A DNA stretch of 52,057 nucleotides from contig JAPSLB010000035.1 in assembly GCA_031181145.1 (NCBI GenBank), positions 1 to 52,057 on the forward strand. Reading direction: 5' to 3'. The notes below the pieces were generated by a model. It searched no databases. It was not told where the DNA came from and saw nothing but the letters and a program-made list of their open reading frames with translations. A program made the translations under genes and the position numbers. Shown here in pieces: positions 1-8,754 of the stretch. Source of the DNA: Microvirga sp. Its GTDB lineage: Bacteria; Pseudomonadota; Alphaproteobacteria; Rhizobiales; Beijerinckiaceae. Each line of letters starts with the position of its first letter. Position 1 is the first letter of the stretch.

Positions 1-120
1 CCGGTGCGCGATGCGGGCGGCGATCCGGTGACGCCGGCGCGCGGCTCGGCCGTGCCCACCACCCGCCCCGGACGCCCCCGGGAAAACGACGGCGGAATGG
101 AGCCTCAGCCGCAGGCGTAA
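1..120 (+). CDS. ftsH: C-terminal tail of FtsH-like AAA protease (partial)
   Basis: An open frame runs from the window edge to a TAA at 118-120, leaving 39 codons. The tail is rich in Pro, Arg and Gly and ends EPQPQA, the kind of disordered tail found at the C-terminus of alphaproteobacterial FtsH, the membrane-anchored ATP- and zinc-dependent protease. The gene directly downstream is glmM, and ftsH-glmM is a common order in Rhizobiales. No catalytic domain lies inside the window, so the name rests on the tail and on synteny. A strong terminator follows 25 bases after the stop, so this gene ends its own transcript. Confidence 0.6.
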   Translation, partial: PVRDAGGDPVTPARGSAVPTTRPGRPRENDGGMEPQPQA

Positions 121-144
121 CAACCGGGCTCCTGCGTATTACCC

Positions 145-177
145 AGAACGCTCGCCTTTCGGCGAGCGTTCTTTTTT
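145..177 (+). terminator. Factor-independent terminator after ftsH
   Basis: A perfect 12-bp stem (145-156 with 161-172, loop TTTC) is followed by a T run to 177. It ends the transcript entering from the left edge. Confidence 0.9.
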
Positions 178-349
178 GTTTACCTGACGCCTCTACTTTC
201 TATCCGGTAAGAGGATTTTCGCAGTCTGTAATAATTGCTCATCACTTGTGATGGGGCTTGGCAGGGCGAAGTCTTGACCCGGATCGGAGGGTGATGCTTT
301 GAGAAAAGCAAAGCGCGGGGTCGCGCGAAGAAATGGGGAGACCAAGCCC

Positions 350-1705
350 ATGCGGAAATACTTCGGGACCGATGGGATCCGGGGGCGGGCCAACGGGATC
401 ATCACGCCGGATCTGGCCCTCCGGGTCGGCCAGGCGGCCGGGCTCATGTTCAGCCAGAGCGGCGATTACCGTCACCGGGTCGTCATCGGCAAGGATACGC
501 GCCTGTCCGGCTACATGATCGAGAATGCGCTCGTCGCGGGCTTTACCTCGGTGGGCATGGACGTGCTCGTCCTCGGCCCCATGCCGACCCCTGCGGTCGC
601 CATGCTCACGCGCTCCATGCGCTGCGATCTCGGCGTCATGATCTCGGCCTCGCACAACCCTTACGAGGACAACGGCATCAAGCTCTTCGGCCCGGACGGC
701 TTCAAGCTTAACGACGACGTCGAAAAGCAGATCGAGGCTCTCATCGATTCGGACCTGACGGCCCGGCTCGCGGGTCCCGCAGCCCTCGGGCGCGCCAAGC
801 GCCCCGAGAGCATCCATGCCCGCTATATCGAATTCGCCAAGCGCACCCTGCCGCGCCAGGTCGACCTGGAAGGCATGCGGGTCGTGGTCGACTGCGCCAA
901 CGGCGCGGCATACAAGGTCGCGCCCGAGACCCTGTGGGAACTCGGGGCCGAGGTGGTGAGCATCGGCGTCGAGCCCAACGGCTTCAACATCAACCACGAG
1001 GTCGGCTCCACCGCTCCTGAGGCCCTGGTCCACAAGGTGCGCGAGCTGCGCGCGGATGTGGGCATCGCGCTCGACGGCGATGCGGACCGTGTCCTGATCG
1101 TGGACGAGAAAGGTCAGAAGGTGGACGGCGATCAGCTCATGGCCGTTGTCGCCCGCTCCTGGAAGGAGGACGGGCGCCTCGCTCAGCCGGGCATCGTCGC
1201 GACGATCATGTCCAACCTGGGTCTGGAGCGCTACCTGAACGGCCTCGGCCTCAACCTCGTGCGCACCGCCGTGGGAGACCGCTATGTGCTCGAGCACATG
1301 CGCGCGCATGGCTTCAATCTCGGCGGCGAGCAATCCGGCCACATCATCATGTCGGATTACACTACGACCGGTGACGGCCTCGTCGCTGCCCTTCAGCTGC
1401 TCGCCGTGGTGAAGAGCATGGGCAGGACCGTGTCCGAGGTCTGCCACTGCTTCGAGCCCTTGCCGCAGGTTCTGAAGAACGTGCGCTACAAGGCTGGCAA
1501 GCCGCTGCAGGACGCCTCCGTGATCAAGGCCATCGAGGCCGGACGCGAGCGTCTCGGAGCGGCGGGCCGCCTCGTCATCCGGCCTTCCGGTACGGAACCG
1601 GTGATCCGCGTGATGGGGGAGGGCGACAACGAGGCCCTCGTGACCCGCGTGGTCGACGACGTGGTGGATGCCGTCACCCGAGCAGCGTCGCAGGTAGCCG
1701 CCTAA
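350..1705 (+). CDS. glmM: Phosphoglucosamine mutase GlmM
   Basis: GlmM interconverts glucosamine-6-phosphate and glucosamine-1-phosphate, supplying UDP-GlcNAc for peptidoglycan and LPS. The 451-residue product has the full alpha-D-phosphohexomutase layout: N-terminal [10 protein letters not shown], the phosphoserine loop ISASHNP with the catalytic Ser at residue 101, the metal-binding loop DGDADR around residue 240, the sugar-binding GGEQSGH, and the phosphate-binding RPSGTEP near the C-terminus. The frame is open upstream to a TTG at 299, but the ATG at 350 begins the conserved MRKYFGTDG and has GGGGAG ahead of it, and it gives the usual family length. A small palindrome, CATCAC-TT-GTGATG (240-253), lies in the leader; its role is unknown. 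Confidence 0.97.
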   Translation: MRKYFGTDGIRGRANGIITPDLALRVGQAAGLMFSQSGDYRHRVVIGKDTRLSGYMIENALVAGFTSVGMDVLVLGPMPTPAVAMLTRSMRCDLGVMISASHNPYEDNGIKLFGPDGFKLNDDVEKQIEALIDSDLTARLAGPAALGRAKRPESIHARYIEFAKRTLPRQVDLEGMRVVVDCANGAAYKVAPETLWELGAEVVSIGVEPNGFNINHEVGSTAPEALVHKVRELRADVGIALDGDADRVLIVDEKGQKVDGDQLMAVVARSWKEDGRLAQPGIVATIMSNLGLERYLNGLGLNLVRTAVGDRYVLEHMRAHGFNLGGEQSGHIIMSDYTTTGDGLVAALQLLAVVKSMGRTVSEVCHCFEPLPQVLKNVRYKAGKPLQDASVIKAIEAGRERLGAAGRLVIRPSGTEPVIRVMGEGDNEALVTRVVDDVVDAVTRAASQVAA

Positions 1706-1734
1706 GGCGCGCAAAGCCGCACTTCGCAACATCG

Positions 1735-1768
1735 AAAGGCATGGATGCGGAGATCCATGCCTTTCTTG
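1735..1768 (+). terminator. Terminator after glmM
   Basis: A perfect 12-bp stem (1735-1746 with 1753-1764) with a 6-base loop ends in CTTTCTT. The U tract is short but the stem is strong, and it lies 30 bases after the glmM stop. Confidence 0.75.
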
Positions 1769-1931
1769 CGTTCGGTCGTCCTCCCGCCCCTGACCGCGAG
1801 GTGCCGGTCCCCAGAGCGACCGGTGCAGTCGGGAATTATGCTTAACGCTCTCTTCACGAAGTAACGTTATGTTCTAACGGAGCCGCCGATGACAATCGCG
1901 GCCTATGGCATGTTGAGTGAAGAAAAGTCCC

Positions 1932-2669
1932 ATGAGTTACATCAAGACCGCGATCCTGGCGGGCCTCGCCGCTGTGACCGCTTCGGCCGCGACGGCCGCC
2001 GACCTCCCGCGCCGCATTCTCCTCCCGCGCGCGCCTGTCCTCGACACCACCGAGAACTGGTATTTGCGCGGCGATGTCGGCTACGCCCGATACAAGCGCC
2101 CCGAGGCGGATTTCACCCTCGCCCCCATCGAGGGCAACATGGCCCGTGAAGGCTTTCGCGACACTGCCGTTGCCGGCATCGGTATCGGCTTTCGCTTCAG
2201 CCCGCTGTTCCGCGCCGACGTGACCGTTGACCACCGGTTCGACGCGCGCTTCAAGGGCCTTCCGTCCGATGCGGACATCGCGACCGGTTCCATCTCCGAC
2301 AGGGCCCGCTTCCAATCCTCGTCCCTGATGCTCAACGCCTATGCGGATCTCGGCACCTACAAGGGCTTTACGCCCTATCTGGGCGCGGGTATCGGCGTCG
2401 CGCACAACATCCTCGGCGGCTACACCCGCACGGATGCCGCCTTGGGGACGGTGGAGCGCCTGGCCGGCGGGGACGATTACGACCTCGCCTGGGCGCTCAT
2501 GGCGGGGGTGGGCTACAAGCTCTCGAACAGCTTCACCCTGGATCTCGGTTATCGGTACGCGAGCCTGGGAGGTGTGAAGACGCGCGGCTACGACGGCGGC
2601 GCGGGCGCCGACGTGGAATCCATCGGTTCGCACGAGGTGCGCCTGGGCGTTCGTTACGCCTTCCCGTAA
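1932..2669 (+). CDS. Omp25/Omp31-type outer membrane beta-barrel protein
   Basis: The product is a 245-residue secreted protein. An N-terminal signal peptide runs to about residue 22 (ILAGLAAVTASAATAAD). A region rich in alternating aromatic and polar strands follows, including WYLRGDVGY near the start, FTPYLGAGIGVA in the middle and the terminal strand VRLGVRYAFP ending in aromatic-Pro. This is the opacity-like porin (OMP_b-brl) pattern of small rhizobial barrels such as Omp25/Omp31, which act structurally in the outer membrane and can hold LPS or bind surfaces. The ATG at 1932 is chosen because it starts the signal peptide; a GTG at 1917 would add five residues. Substrate or adhesion function cannot be told from sequence. 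The gene stands alone between two terminators. Confidence 0.85.
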   Translation: MSYIKTAILAGLAAVTASAATAADLPRRILLPRAPVLDTTENWYLRGDVGYARYKRPEADFTLAPIEGNMAREGFRDTAVAGIGIGFRFSPLFRADVTVDHRFDARFKGLPSDADIATGSISDRARFQSSSLMLNAYADLGTYKGFTPYLGAGIGVAHNILGGYTRTDAALGTVERLAGGDDYDLAWALMAGVGYKLSNSFTLDLGYRYASLGGVKTRGYDGGAGADVESIGSHEVRLGVRYAFP

Positions 2670-2695
2670 CCGGGGCTTGCTTTGCGAACGAGAAG

Positions 2696-2720
2696 GCCCC
2701 GGCGCTTGACCGGGGCTTTC
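2696..2720. terminator. Terminator between convergent barrel and RND genes
   Basis: A stem of GCCCCGG (2696-2702) with CCGGGGC (2710-2716) is followed by TTT. It lies between convergent genes and may serve both strands weakly. Confidence 0.65.
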
Positions 2721-2740
2721 ATGAGCAAAAGGCGTCTCTC

Positions 2741-5700
2741 TCACTCCGCCGGATGAGCCGGCGGCTGCTGGAGACGCGGCTCTTCTCCGTGAGGACGCTG
2801 ACCGGTTTGCGCGCGTAGGCGGTCGAGCATGTCGCTCACATAGGTCGCAGGCTTGGTATAGCCGCCGATGAGGAGGTAGATCGCCGGCACCACGAGAACG
2901 GTCATCATCGTCGACATCGTCACGCCGCCGACGATCACCGTGCCGATGGCACTGCGGGCTTCCGCGCCCGCGCCAGTGGACCAGGCGAGCGGGATCGCGC
3001 CGCCGATCATGGCGATCGAGGTCATGAGGATCGGGCGCAGGCGCAGCACCGATGCCTCGATCACCGCATCCCATACGGACATGCCCCGCTCGCGCAGCTG
3101 ATTGGCGAATTCCACGATGAGAATGCCGTTCTTCGTCATCAGACCGATGAGGAGGATCATGCCGATCTGGCTGTAGATGTTGAGCGACTGGCCGGTGATC
3201 ACGAGCGCCGCCAGGCCGCCCGTGACGGCGAGCGGCACGGTGAGCATGATGATGAAGGGATTGATCCAGCTCTCGAACTGCGCCGCCAGCACCAGGAACA
3301 CCACCAGCAGCGCCATGCCGAAGGTGACATAGATCGCGCTCGAGGATTCACGGAATTCCTGCGACTGGCCAGTATAGCCGATGCGCGCGTCCGCCGGCAG
3401 GTTCTCGCGCACGATCTGCTCCAGCACCGCAAGGCCCTCGCCGATGGAGGCGTTGCCCTGGAGGCCGGCATCGATGGTGATCGAGCGCATGCGGTCGAAG
3501 CGGTTGAGCGTCTGCGGGGCAGCGGCTTCCGTCAGCGTCACGAAGGAGGAGAGGGGGACGAGTTCCCCGTTCGTGGCACGCACGAAGGTATTGGCGAGAT
3601 CGTTCGGCGTCGCACGGTCCTCCGCGCGACCGCGCATGATGACGGAGTATTCCTCGCCGCGATTGACGAAGGTGGAGACCTCCCGCTCGCCGAACATCAG
3701 CTCGAGCGTTCTACCGATATCCTCCACCGAGACGCCGAGATCGGCGGCGCGCTGCCGGTCGATCTGCACGCGGATGTCCGGCTGGGATTCCCGGTAGTTG
3801 GAATCCATGTTCACGAACATGCCCGTTTCCTGCGCCTTCTCCATGACAATGTCGCGCCACTCGCGCAGGGTGTTGTAGTCGGGGCCGCCCAGCACGAACT
3901 GGATGGGCTTCGACGGGCCGCGCTGGCCGAGCGAGCCGGGGCTGATCGGGGCCACGCGCGCACCGGGGAAGTTCGCGACCTTGCGGTTGATCTCCTGAAC
4001 CAGTTCCTGCTGCGTCATGGTCCGCTGATCCCAGGGCACCAGGCGCACGATGATCATGCCGGAATTCACCGGCGAGGGACGCGCGAAGCCCGGAGCCACC
4101 TGACTGGTGATGGAGGAGACGACGCCCTGCTCCTGATAGGGCAGAAGAATCTTCTCGACCTCCTTCACGCGCTCGCGGGTGTAGTCGAGGCTCGAGCCCT
4201 CGGGTGCTTCGATACGCACGATGATCGCGCCGCGATCCTCCGTCGGGGAGAAGGTTTTCGGCAGCATCTGGAACAGGCCATAGGCCGAGGCGCACACCAT
4301 GAAACCGACGGCGAGGATGACGAGAGGGGCCTTGAGAACCCGTGTCAGGATCCTGCGGTAGACGTTGTTCATGCCCGTGAAGAAGGGCTCCGTCATCCTT
4401 TGGATGCGGCCATGGGCCGGCACCATCAGCTTGGAGCACATCATCGGCGTGAGGGTGCGCGCCACGACGCCGGAGAAGAAGATGGCGGCGGCGAGCGTGA
4501 TCCCGAATTCCCGGAAGAGCTTCCCGGTATTGCCGGTCATGAAGGCCAGCGGCACGAACACGGCCATCAGCGTGGCCGTGGTGGCGATCACCGCGAAGCC
4601 GATCTCGCGCGCGCCGTCGAAGGAGGCGAGCAGCGGAGGCTGTCCCTCCTCGATGCGGCGATGGACGTTCTCGATCTCCACGATGGCGTCGTCCACCACG
4701 ATGCCGATGGCGAGCACCACGGCAAGCAGGGTCAGCACGTTGATGGAGGCATTGAAGAAGGCCATCACCATGCAGGCGGCGATGATGGACACCGGGATCG
4801 CCACGATGGCGACGATGGTGGAGCGCCAGTCGCGCAGGAAGACCAGGATTACCAGCACGACGAGGGCAATGCCTTCCAGGAGGGTATGCAGCACGCCCTT
4901 GATGGAGGCGCTGATGAACTGGCTCTCGTCATAGGAGATCTGCGCCGTGGTGCCCGGCGGGAGCGAAGATTTCAGGTTCTCCAGCTCCGCGCGCACGCCC
5001 TCCGCCACCGCAAGCGTGTTGGCGGTCGACTGGCGCACGACGCCGAGGCCCATGGCGACCTTGCCGCCCTCGTAGAACTCGAAGCGGTTGTCCTGCGGAC
5101 CCACCTCGACCTGGGCGACCTCGCCCAGGCGCACGAGATAGCCGTTCTTGTTCGAGACGATGAGATGCTCGAAATCCTGCTGGCCGGAGAGGCGGGAATC
5201 CGTCTTTACGGTGAACTCGCGCTGCGAGGATTCGATGCGCCCGCCCGGAAGCTCAACGTTCTGCCGCTTGATGGCGGTTTCCAGGTCCTGCACGGTCAGG
5301 CCGCGCGCCGCGAGGGCGGCGCGGTCGACCCAGATGCGCATGGAATAGCGGCGCTCGCCCGCGAGGTTGACGTTGGCGACGCCCGGCACGGTCGAGAGGC
5401 GGTCCACATAGACGCGCTTCAGGAAGTCGCTGAGCTCGAGCGCGTCATAGGTGGAGGAGGTGACGCTGATCCACATGATGGCGGACGCATCGTCGTCCAC
5501 TTTGCGGATCACCGGCTGGTCGACGCCGTCCGGCAGGCGGCCGACCACGCGGAATACCGCGTCGCGCACGTCAGACGTCGCACCCTCGGGATCGCGCGAC
5601 ACGTCGAACTCGATGGAGACGGACGAGCGCTCGTCCCGGCTCTGCGAGCGGATCTGCTTGATGCCCTCGATGCCTGCGACTGCGCCTTCGATCACTTCCG

Positions 5701-5890
5701 TGACGCGGCTCTCGATGACCTCGTTGGAGGCACCGCGATAAACCGTGGAGATGGAGACGATGGGCCTATCGACGCTCGGATACTCGCGGATCGGCAGGTT
5801 CATGAGCGCGGACAAACCGCCCACGATCAGCAGCAGGCTCACCACGACGGCGAAGACGGGACGGCGGATGAAGAGGTCGGAAACCTGCAT
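2741..5890 (-). CDS. RND multidrug efflux permease (AcrB/MexB type)
   Basis: This is the inner-membrane proton antiporter of a tripartite efflux pump. At 1049 residues it has the normal length of the HAE1 family. It opens with the typical FIRRPVFAVVVSLLLIVGG first membrane helix, has a periplasmic porter domain, then the TM4 proton-relay motif VVDDAIVEIEN with paired aspartates, and a matching second half whose TM10 carries the conserved lysine in LMTKNGILIVEF. Cargo cannot be predicted. The adaptor gene lies upstream on the same strand, 61 bases away, with a hairpin plus T run between them. No outer-membrane TolC-like gene and no regulator lie beside it, so it probably uses a shared exit duct. 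Confidence 0.93.
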   Translation of the reverse strand: MQVSDLFIRRPVFAVVVSLLLIVGGLSALMNLPIREYPSVDRPIVSISTVYRGASNEVIESRVTEVIEGAVAGIEGIKQIRSQSRDERSSVSIEFDVSRDPEGATSDVRDAVFRVVGRLPDGVDQPVIRKVDDDASAIMWISVTSSTYDALELSDFLKRVYVDRLSTVPGVANVNLAGERRYSMRIWVDRAALAARGLTVQDLETAIKRQNVELPGGRIESSQREFTVKTDSRLSGQQDFEHLIVSNKNGYLVRLGEVAQVEVGPQDNRFEFYEGGKVAMGLGVVRQSTANTLAVAEGVRAELENLKSSLPPGTTAQISYDESQFISASIKGVLHTLLEGIALVVLVILVFLRDWRSTIVAIVAIPVSIIAACMVMAFFNASINVLTLLAVVLAIGIVVDDAIVEIENVHRRIEEGQPPLLASFDGAREIGFAVIATTATLMAVFVPLAFMTGNTGKLFREFGITLAAAIFFSGVVARTLTPMMCSKLMVPAHGRIQRMTEPFFTGMNNVYRRILTRVLKAPLVILAVGFMVCASAYGLFQMLPKTFSPTEDRGAIIVRIEAPEGSSLDYTRERVKEVEKILLPYQEQGVVSSITSQVAPGFARPSPVNSGMIIVRLVPWDQRTMTQQELVQEINRKVANFPGARVAPISPGSLGQRGPSKPIQFVLGGPDYNTLREWRDIVMEKAQETGMFVNMDSNYRESQPDIRVQIDRQRAADLGVSVEDIGRTLELMFGEREVSTFVNRGEEYSVIMRGRAEDRATPNDLANTFVRATNGELVPLSSFVTLTEAAAPQTLNRFDRMRSITIDAGLQGNASIGEGLAVLEQIVRENLPADARIGYTGQSQEFRESSSAIYVTFGMALLVVFLVLAAQFESWINPFIIMLTVPLAVTGGLAALVITGQSLNIYSQIGMILLIGLMTKNGILIVEFANQLRERGMSVWDAVIEASVLRLRPILMTSIAMIGGAIPLAWSTGAGAEARSAIGTVIVGGVTMSTMMTVLVVPAIYLLIGGYTKPATYVSDMLDRLRAQTGQRPHGEEPRLQQPPAHPAE

Positions 5891-5920
5891 GACGGTTCAG
5901 CTCTTGGACCAGTCGTTGAC

Positions 5921-5944
5921 AAAATCTCCCGCCGGAGCGGGAGA
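5921..5944 (-). terminator. Hairpin with T tract between adaptor and RND permease
   Basis: Read on the reverse strand, an 8-bp perfect stem (5944-5937 with 5932-5925, 4-base loop) is followed by TTTT (5924-5921). It looks like a weak terminator or partial attenuator that could reduce permease relative to adaptor expression. Confidence 0.5.
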
Positions 5945-5951
5945 GGAACAC

Positions 5952-7199
5952 TCAGCGCTCGGCGGCCTGAGCCGCGCCGATCGCGTTCGGCAGGTTCAGC
6001 GAGGAACGCGAGGGCTGCTGGCGGTTGGCGGCGGGAGGGACCTGCGGCTCGTCCCCGCTCGAGCCGAGCGGACGGGCGATCACCTCGGCGCCGGGGCGCA
6101 CGCGCTGAACACCCAGCACGACGATGGTCTCGCCGGCCTTGAGCCCTTCAATCACCTCTGCCTTGCCGCCCTGCCGCTGCCCGAGGGTGATGACGCGGCG
6201 CTCAACCTTGTTGTCCTTCACAGGATAGACCACGTGGCGCAGGCCTTCGCTGACGATGGCCTCCTCCGGCACCACGACGGCTTCGTCGTTGGATGAGACC
6301 TCGAGCTTGACCGCCAGGAACATGCCGGGCTTCAGGGCCTCGTCCGGGTTGTCGAACTCGGCGGTCAGACGTGCGGTGCGGGTCGCCTGATCGATCCGGG
6401 GATCGATGGTGGACACCTTGCCGCTGAAGATGCGGCCCTTGTAGGCCGAGGAGATGGCAGTCACGGGCTGACCCGGCTCCAGGCGGCCGAGCAGGTTCTC
6501 GGGCACCGCGAAGTCGAGTCGGATCTTGGAGAGGTCGTCGAGGGACGTGATCCGGGTGCCCGGCGCGACATAGGCTCCGAGCGAGACGGAGCGCATTCCG
6601 ACGCGCCCGTTGAAGGGGGCGCGGACCGTCAGGTCCTCCAGCCGTGCCTCGGCGGCCTTGCGCTGCGCCTGGGCTGAGGCGATGGCTCCCTCGAGCGATT
6701 TCATCTGCGCGGTCAGGTCCTCGACCTGGGCGCTGGTGCCGGCCCCGGTACGGTTGAGGGCCTGGGCGCGCTCCAGTTTGATGGCGACCTCGTTGCGCAG
6801 GGCAACGGCCCGGTTCGCCTCGGCGATGGCCTGGTCGATATCGGCCCGGCGTTCGGCTGCGTCGAGCTGGACCAGCACATCGCCGGTCTTGACCTTCTGG
6901 CCTTCCTCGAACCCGATCTCGGCGATCACGCCCGCCACCTTGGCGGTCACGGTGATGGATTCGTAAGCGCGCACGGTACCGACGGCCTCGCGGATCTCCA
7001 CGATACGTCCGGTCCTGACCGTATCGACCTCCACCGTCGCCGGTGCCGAGGGGCCGCCACGGCTGCCGCGCCCTCCGGCGGAGGCGCCCTGCTGCTCAGC
7101 GGAGGGGGTTCCCAGGTATCCGCCCTGATACGCATACCACCCGCCAAACCCTGCTGCCCCCAACAAGGCGATGACGGCGAGTTGACCGGACACACGCAT
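5952..7199 (-). CDS. RND efflux periplasmic adaptor (membrane fusion protein)
   Basis: The 415-residue product is the periplasmic adaptor that joins the RND permease to an outer-membrane duct. It has an N-terminal signal or anchor helix (residues about 5-27), a Gly/Ser-rich linker, a biotinyl-lipoyl-like half motif (AKVAGVIAEIGFEEGQKVKTGDVL), an alpha-helical hairpin rich in Ala and Arg (about 115-195), the second lipoyl half (VRAPFNGRVGMRSV), and beta-barrel and membrane-proximal domains to the end. The start ATG has AAGGAG five bases upstream. It is the first gene of a two-gene unit with the permease; the promoter must lie in 7200-7440, next to a perfect palindrome at 7310-7325. Confidence 0.92.
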   Translation of the reverse strand: MRVSGQLAVIALLGAAGFGGWYAYQGGYLGTPSAEQQGASAGGRGSRGGPSAPATVEVDTVRTGRIVEIREAVGTVRAYESITVTAKVAGVIAEIGFEEGQKVKTGDVLVQLDAAERRADIDQAIAEANRAVALRNEVAIKLERAQALNRTGAGTSAQVEDLTAQMKSLEGAIASAQAQRKAAEARLEDLTVRAPFNGRVGMRSVSLGAYVAPGTRITSLDDLSKIRLDFAVPENLLGRLEPGQPVTAISSAYKGRIFSGKVSTIDPRIDQATRTARLTAEFDNPDEALKPGMFLAVKLEVSSNDEAVVVPEEAIVSEGLRHVVYPVKDNKVERRVITLGQRQGGKAEVIEGLKAGETIVVLGVQRVRPGAEVIARPLGSSGDEPQVPPAANRQQPSRSSLNLPNAIGAAQAAER

Positions 7200-7309
7200 G
7201 CTCGCTCCTTAGAACTCTCGGAAGTCTTTTCGCTTGGAAATGAACTGGTTGGCCTAACACATCACTGGTCGGGCCTGACGACTATAACGCAGGAGGCGCG
7301 ATGTTTTGT

Positions 7310-7325
7310 ATTACGATTTCGTAAT
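7310..7325. promoter_or_regulatory. Operator-like palindrome between RND adaptor and serC
   Basis: ATTACGA-TT-TCGTAAT is a perfect 7-bp inverted repeat in the divergent region, about 110 bases before the adaptor start and 120 before serC. Size and symmetry suit a TetR- or MarR-type repressor site, but no such regulator gene is in the window. Confidence 0.45.
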
Positions 7326-7384
7326 CTGCTGTTTTCCAGCCGCCTATCCTTGCGGCATCTGCCTTGACCCTGGGCTTGGCTTCC

Positions 7385-7440
7385 GCCATACCGGTCGGCG
7401 GGACACCTCTCCCCACCGAGAGGCGCCCATCTGTAAGGAT
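7385..7440 (+). ncRNA. Candidate serC leader RNA element
   Basis: Directly before serC lies a hairpin CCTCTC-CCCACC-GAGAGG (7406-7411 with 7418-7423), extended by GGG/CCC outside an internal bulge. It stops just ahead of the AAGGA ribosome site. A conserved structured leader, the serC motif, is known upstream of serC-serA in Alphaproteobacteria; position, size and GC-rich stem agree, but I could not align it to the model. The stem could mask or expose the ribosome site. Confidence 0.55.
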
Positions 7441-7447
7441 GGATCAC

Positions 7448-8620
7448 ATGACCGACCTGCCCAACGCGCGTCCGCGCGCGCCCTTCTTTTCGTCCGGCCC
7501 CTGCGCCAAGCGTCCCGGATGGTCCCTGCAAAACCTGAAAACCGAATCCTTGGGCCGTTCGCACCGCGCCAAGCTCGGCAAGGCGCGCCTGAAGCTCGCC
7601 ATCGACCTCACCCGCGAGGTGCTGGAAATACCGGCCGATTATCGCATCGGCATCGTGCCCGCCTCCGATACGGGCGCGGTCGAGATGGTTCTCTGGTCGA
7701 TGCTGGGCGCACGCCCCGTCGACATGCTGGCCTGGGAGAGCTTCGGCGAGGGCTGGGTCACCGATGTGGTCAAGCAGCTCAAGCTCGACGATGCCCGTGT
7801 GATCAGCGCTCCCTACGGCGAGCTTCCCGACCTCTCGCAGGTCGACACGAAAACCCGCGACGTGGTCTTCACCTGGAACGGTACCACCTCCGGCGTGCGC
7901 GTGCCGAACGCCGACTGGATCGCGGCCGATCGCGAAGGCCTCACTATCTGCGACGCGACCTCCGCGGCCTTCGCACAGAAGCTCGACTTCGCCAAGCTCG
8001 ATGTCGTCACCTTCTCCTGGCAGAAGGTGCTGGGCGGCGAAGCGGCCCACGGCATGCTCATTCTCTCCCCGCGCGCGGTGGAGCGGCTCGAGACCTACAA
8101 GCCCGCATGGCCGCTGCCGAAGATCTTCCGCATGACCAAGGGCGGCAAGCTCATCGAGGGCATCTTCCTGGGTGAGACCATCAACACCCCGTCCATGCTG
8201 GCCGTCGAGGATTACATCGACGCGCTCGAATGGGCGAAAACCATCGGAGGTCTCGACGCGCTCGTGGCCAAGGCCGACGCGAATGCGAAGGTCATTCACG
8301 ATTGGGTTGCGAAGACTCCGTGGATCGCCAATCTCGCGAAGGATCCGGCGACCGCTTCCAACACCAGCGTGTGCCTCGTCGTCGCAGATCCGGATATCGT
8401 CGCGAAGGGATCAGAGGCCGTGGCGCAGGTCGCCAAGGGCATCACGTCCGCACTCGACAAGGAGGGCGTCGCCTTCGACATCGGCGCCTATCGCGATGCG
8501 CCTCCGGGCCTGCGCATCTGGTGCGGCGCGACGGTGGAACAGTCCGACCTGGAGGCCCTGACGCCGTGGCTCGACTGGGCCTTCGCCGAGGAGAAGTCGA
8601 AGCTCGCGAAAGCGGCCTGA
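7448..8620 (+). CDS. serC: Phosphoserine aminotransferase SerC
   Basis: SerC transfers an amino group from glutamate to 3-phosphohydroxypyruvate, the second step of serine synthesis, with PLP. The 390-residue product is the long alphaproteobacterial form: it opens [13 protein letters not shown], has substrate loops SLGRSHR and PASDTGAVE, and carries the PLP lysine at residue 193 in [14 protein letters not shown]. The ATG at 7448 is chosen because AAGGA lies eight bases ahead; an in-frame ATG at 7439 overlaps that site, and a TTG-type start at 7364 is unlikely. serA follows 134 bases downstream in the same direction, with a palindromic repeat between them, so the two probably form one transcript. 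A structured leader precedes the gene. Confidence 0.95.
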   Translation: MTDLPNARPRAPFFSSGPCAKRPGWSLQNLKTESLGRSHRAKLGKARLKLAIDLTREVLEIPADYRIGIVPASDTGAVEMVLWSMLGARPVDMLAWESFGEGWVTDVVKQLKLDDARVISAPYGELPDLSQVDTKTRDVVFTWNGTTSGVRVPNADWIAADREGLTICDATSAAFAQKLDFAKLDVVTFSWQKVLGGEAAHGMLILSPRAVERLETYKPAWPLPKIFRMTKGGKLIEGIFLGETINTPSMLAVEDYIDALEWAKTIGGLDALVAKADANAKVIHDWVAKTPWIANLAKDPATASNTSVCLVVADPDIVAKGSEAVAQVAKGITSALDKEGVAFDIGAYRDAPPGLRIWCGATVEQSDLEALTPWLDWAFAEEKSKLAKAA

Positions 8621-8640
8621 CGCTCACGTTCTACGCGCAT

Positions 8641-8738
8641 CGTCGTCCCCGGGCACCTCCCGGGGACCTCCGCCCTTTGAAGGCTGAGCTCGCAAGACCG
8701 GGGATACATTGATGGCCCGGTCGAGCCCGGCCACGACG
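8641..8738. repeat. REP-like palindromic element between serC and serA
   Basis: GTCCCCGGG-CACCT-CCCGGGGAC (8645-8653 with 8659-8667) is followed by a second GC-rich symmetric block ending CCCGGTCGAGCCCGGCCACGACG (about 8716-8738). Related elements lie at 11315 and 13910. Confidence 0.55.
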
Positions 8739-8754
8739 CCATGAGGTTCATCCC

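Noticed and set aside
242..1732. 496-codon reverse frame opposite glmM
   Set aside because: Low-complexity His/Asp/Ala/Arg composition typical of an antisense frame in GC-rich DNA; glmM on the other strand is unambiguous.
4400..6142. 580-codon forward frame opposite the RND genes
   Set aside because: His/Arg/Asp-rich shadow of the RND permease and adaptor; no ribosome site or domain.
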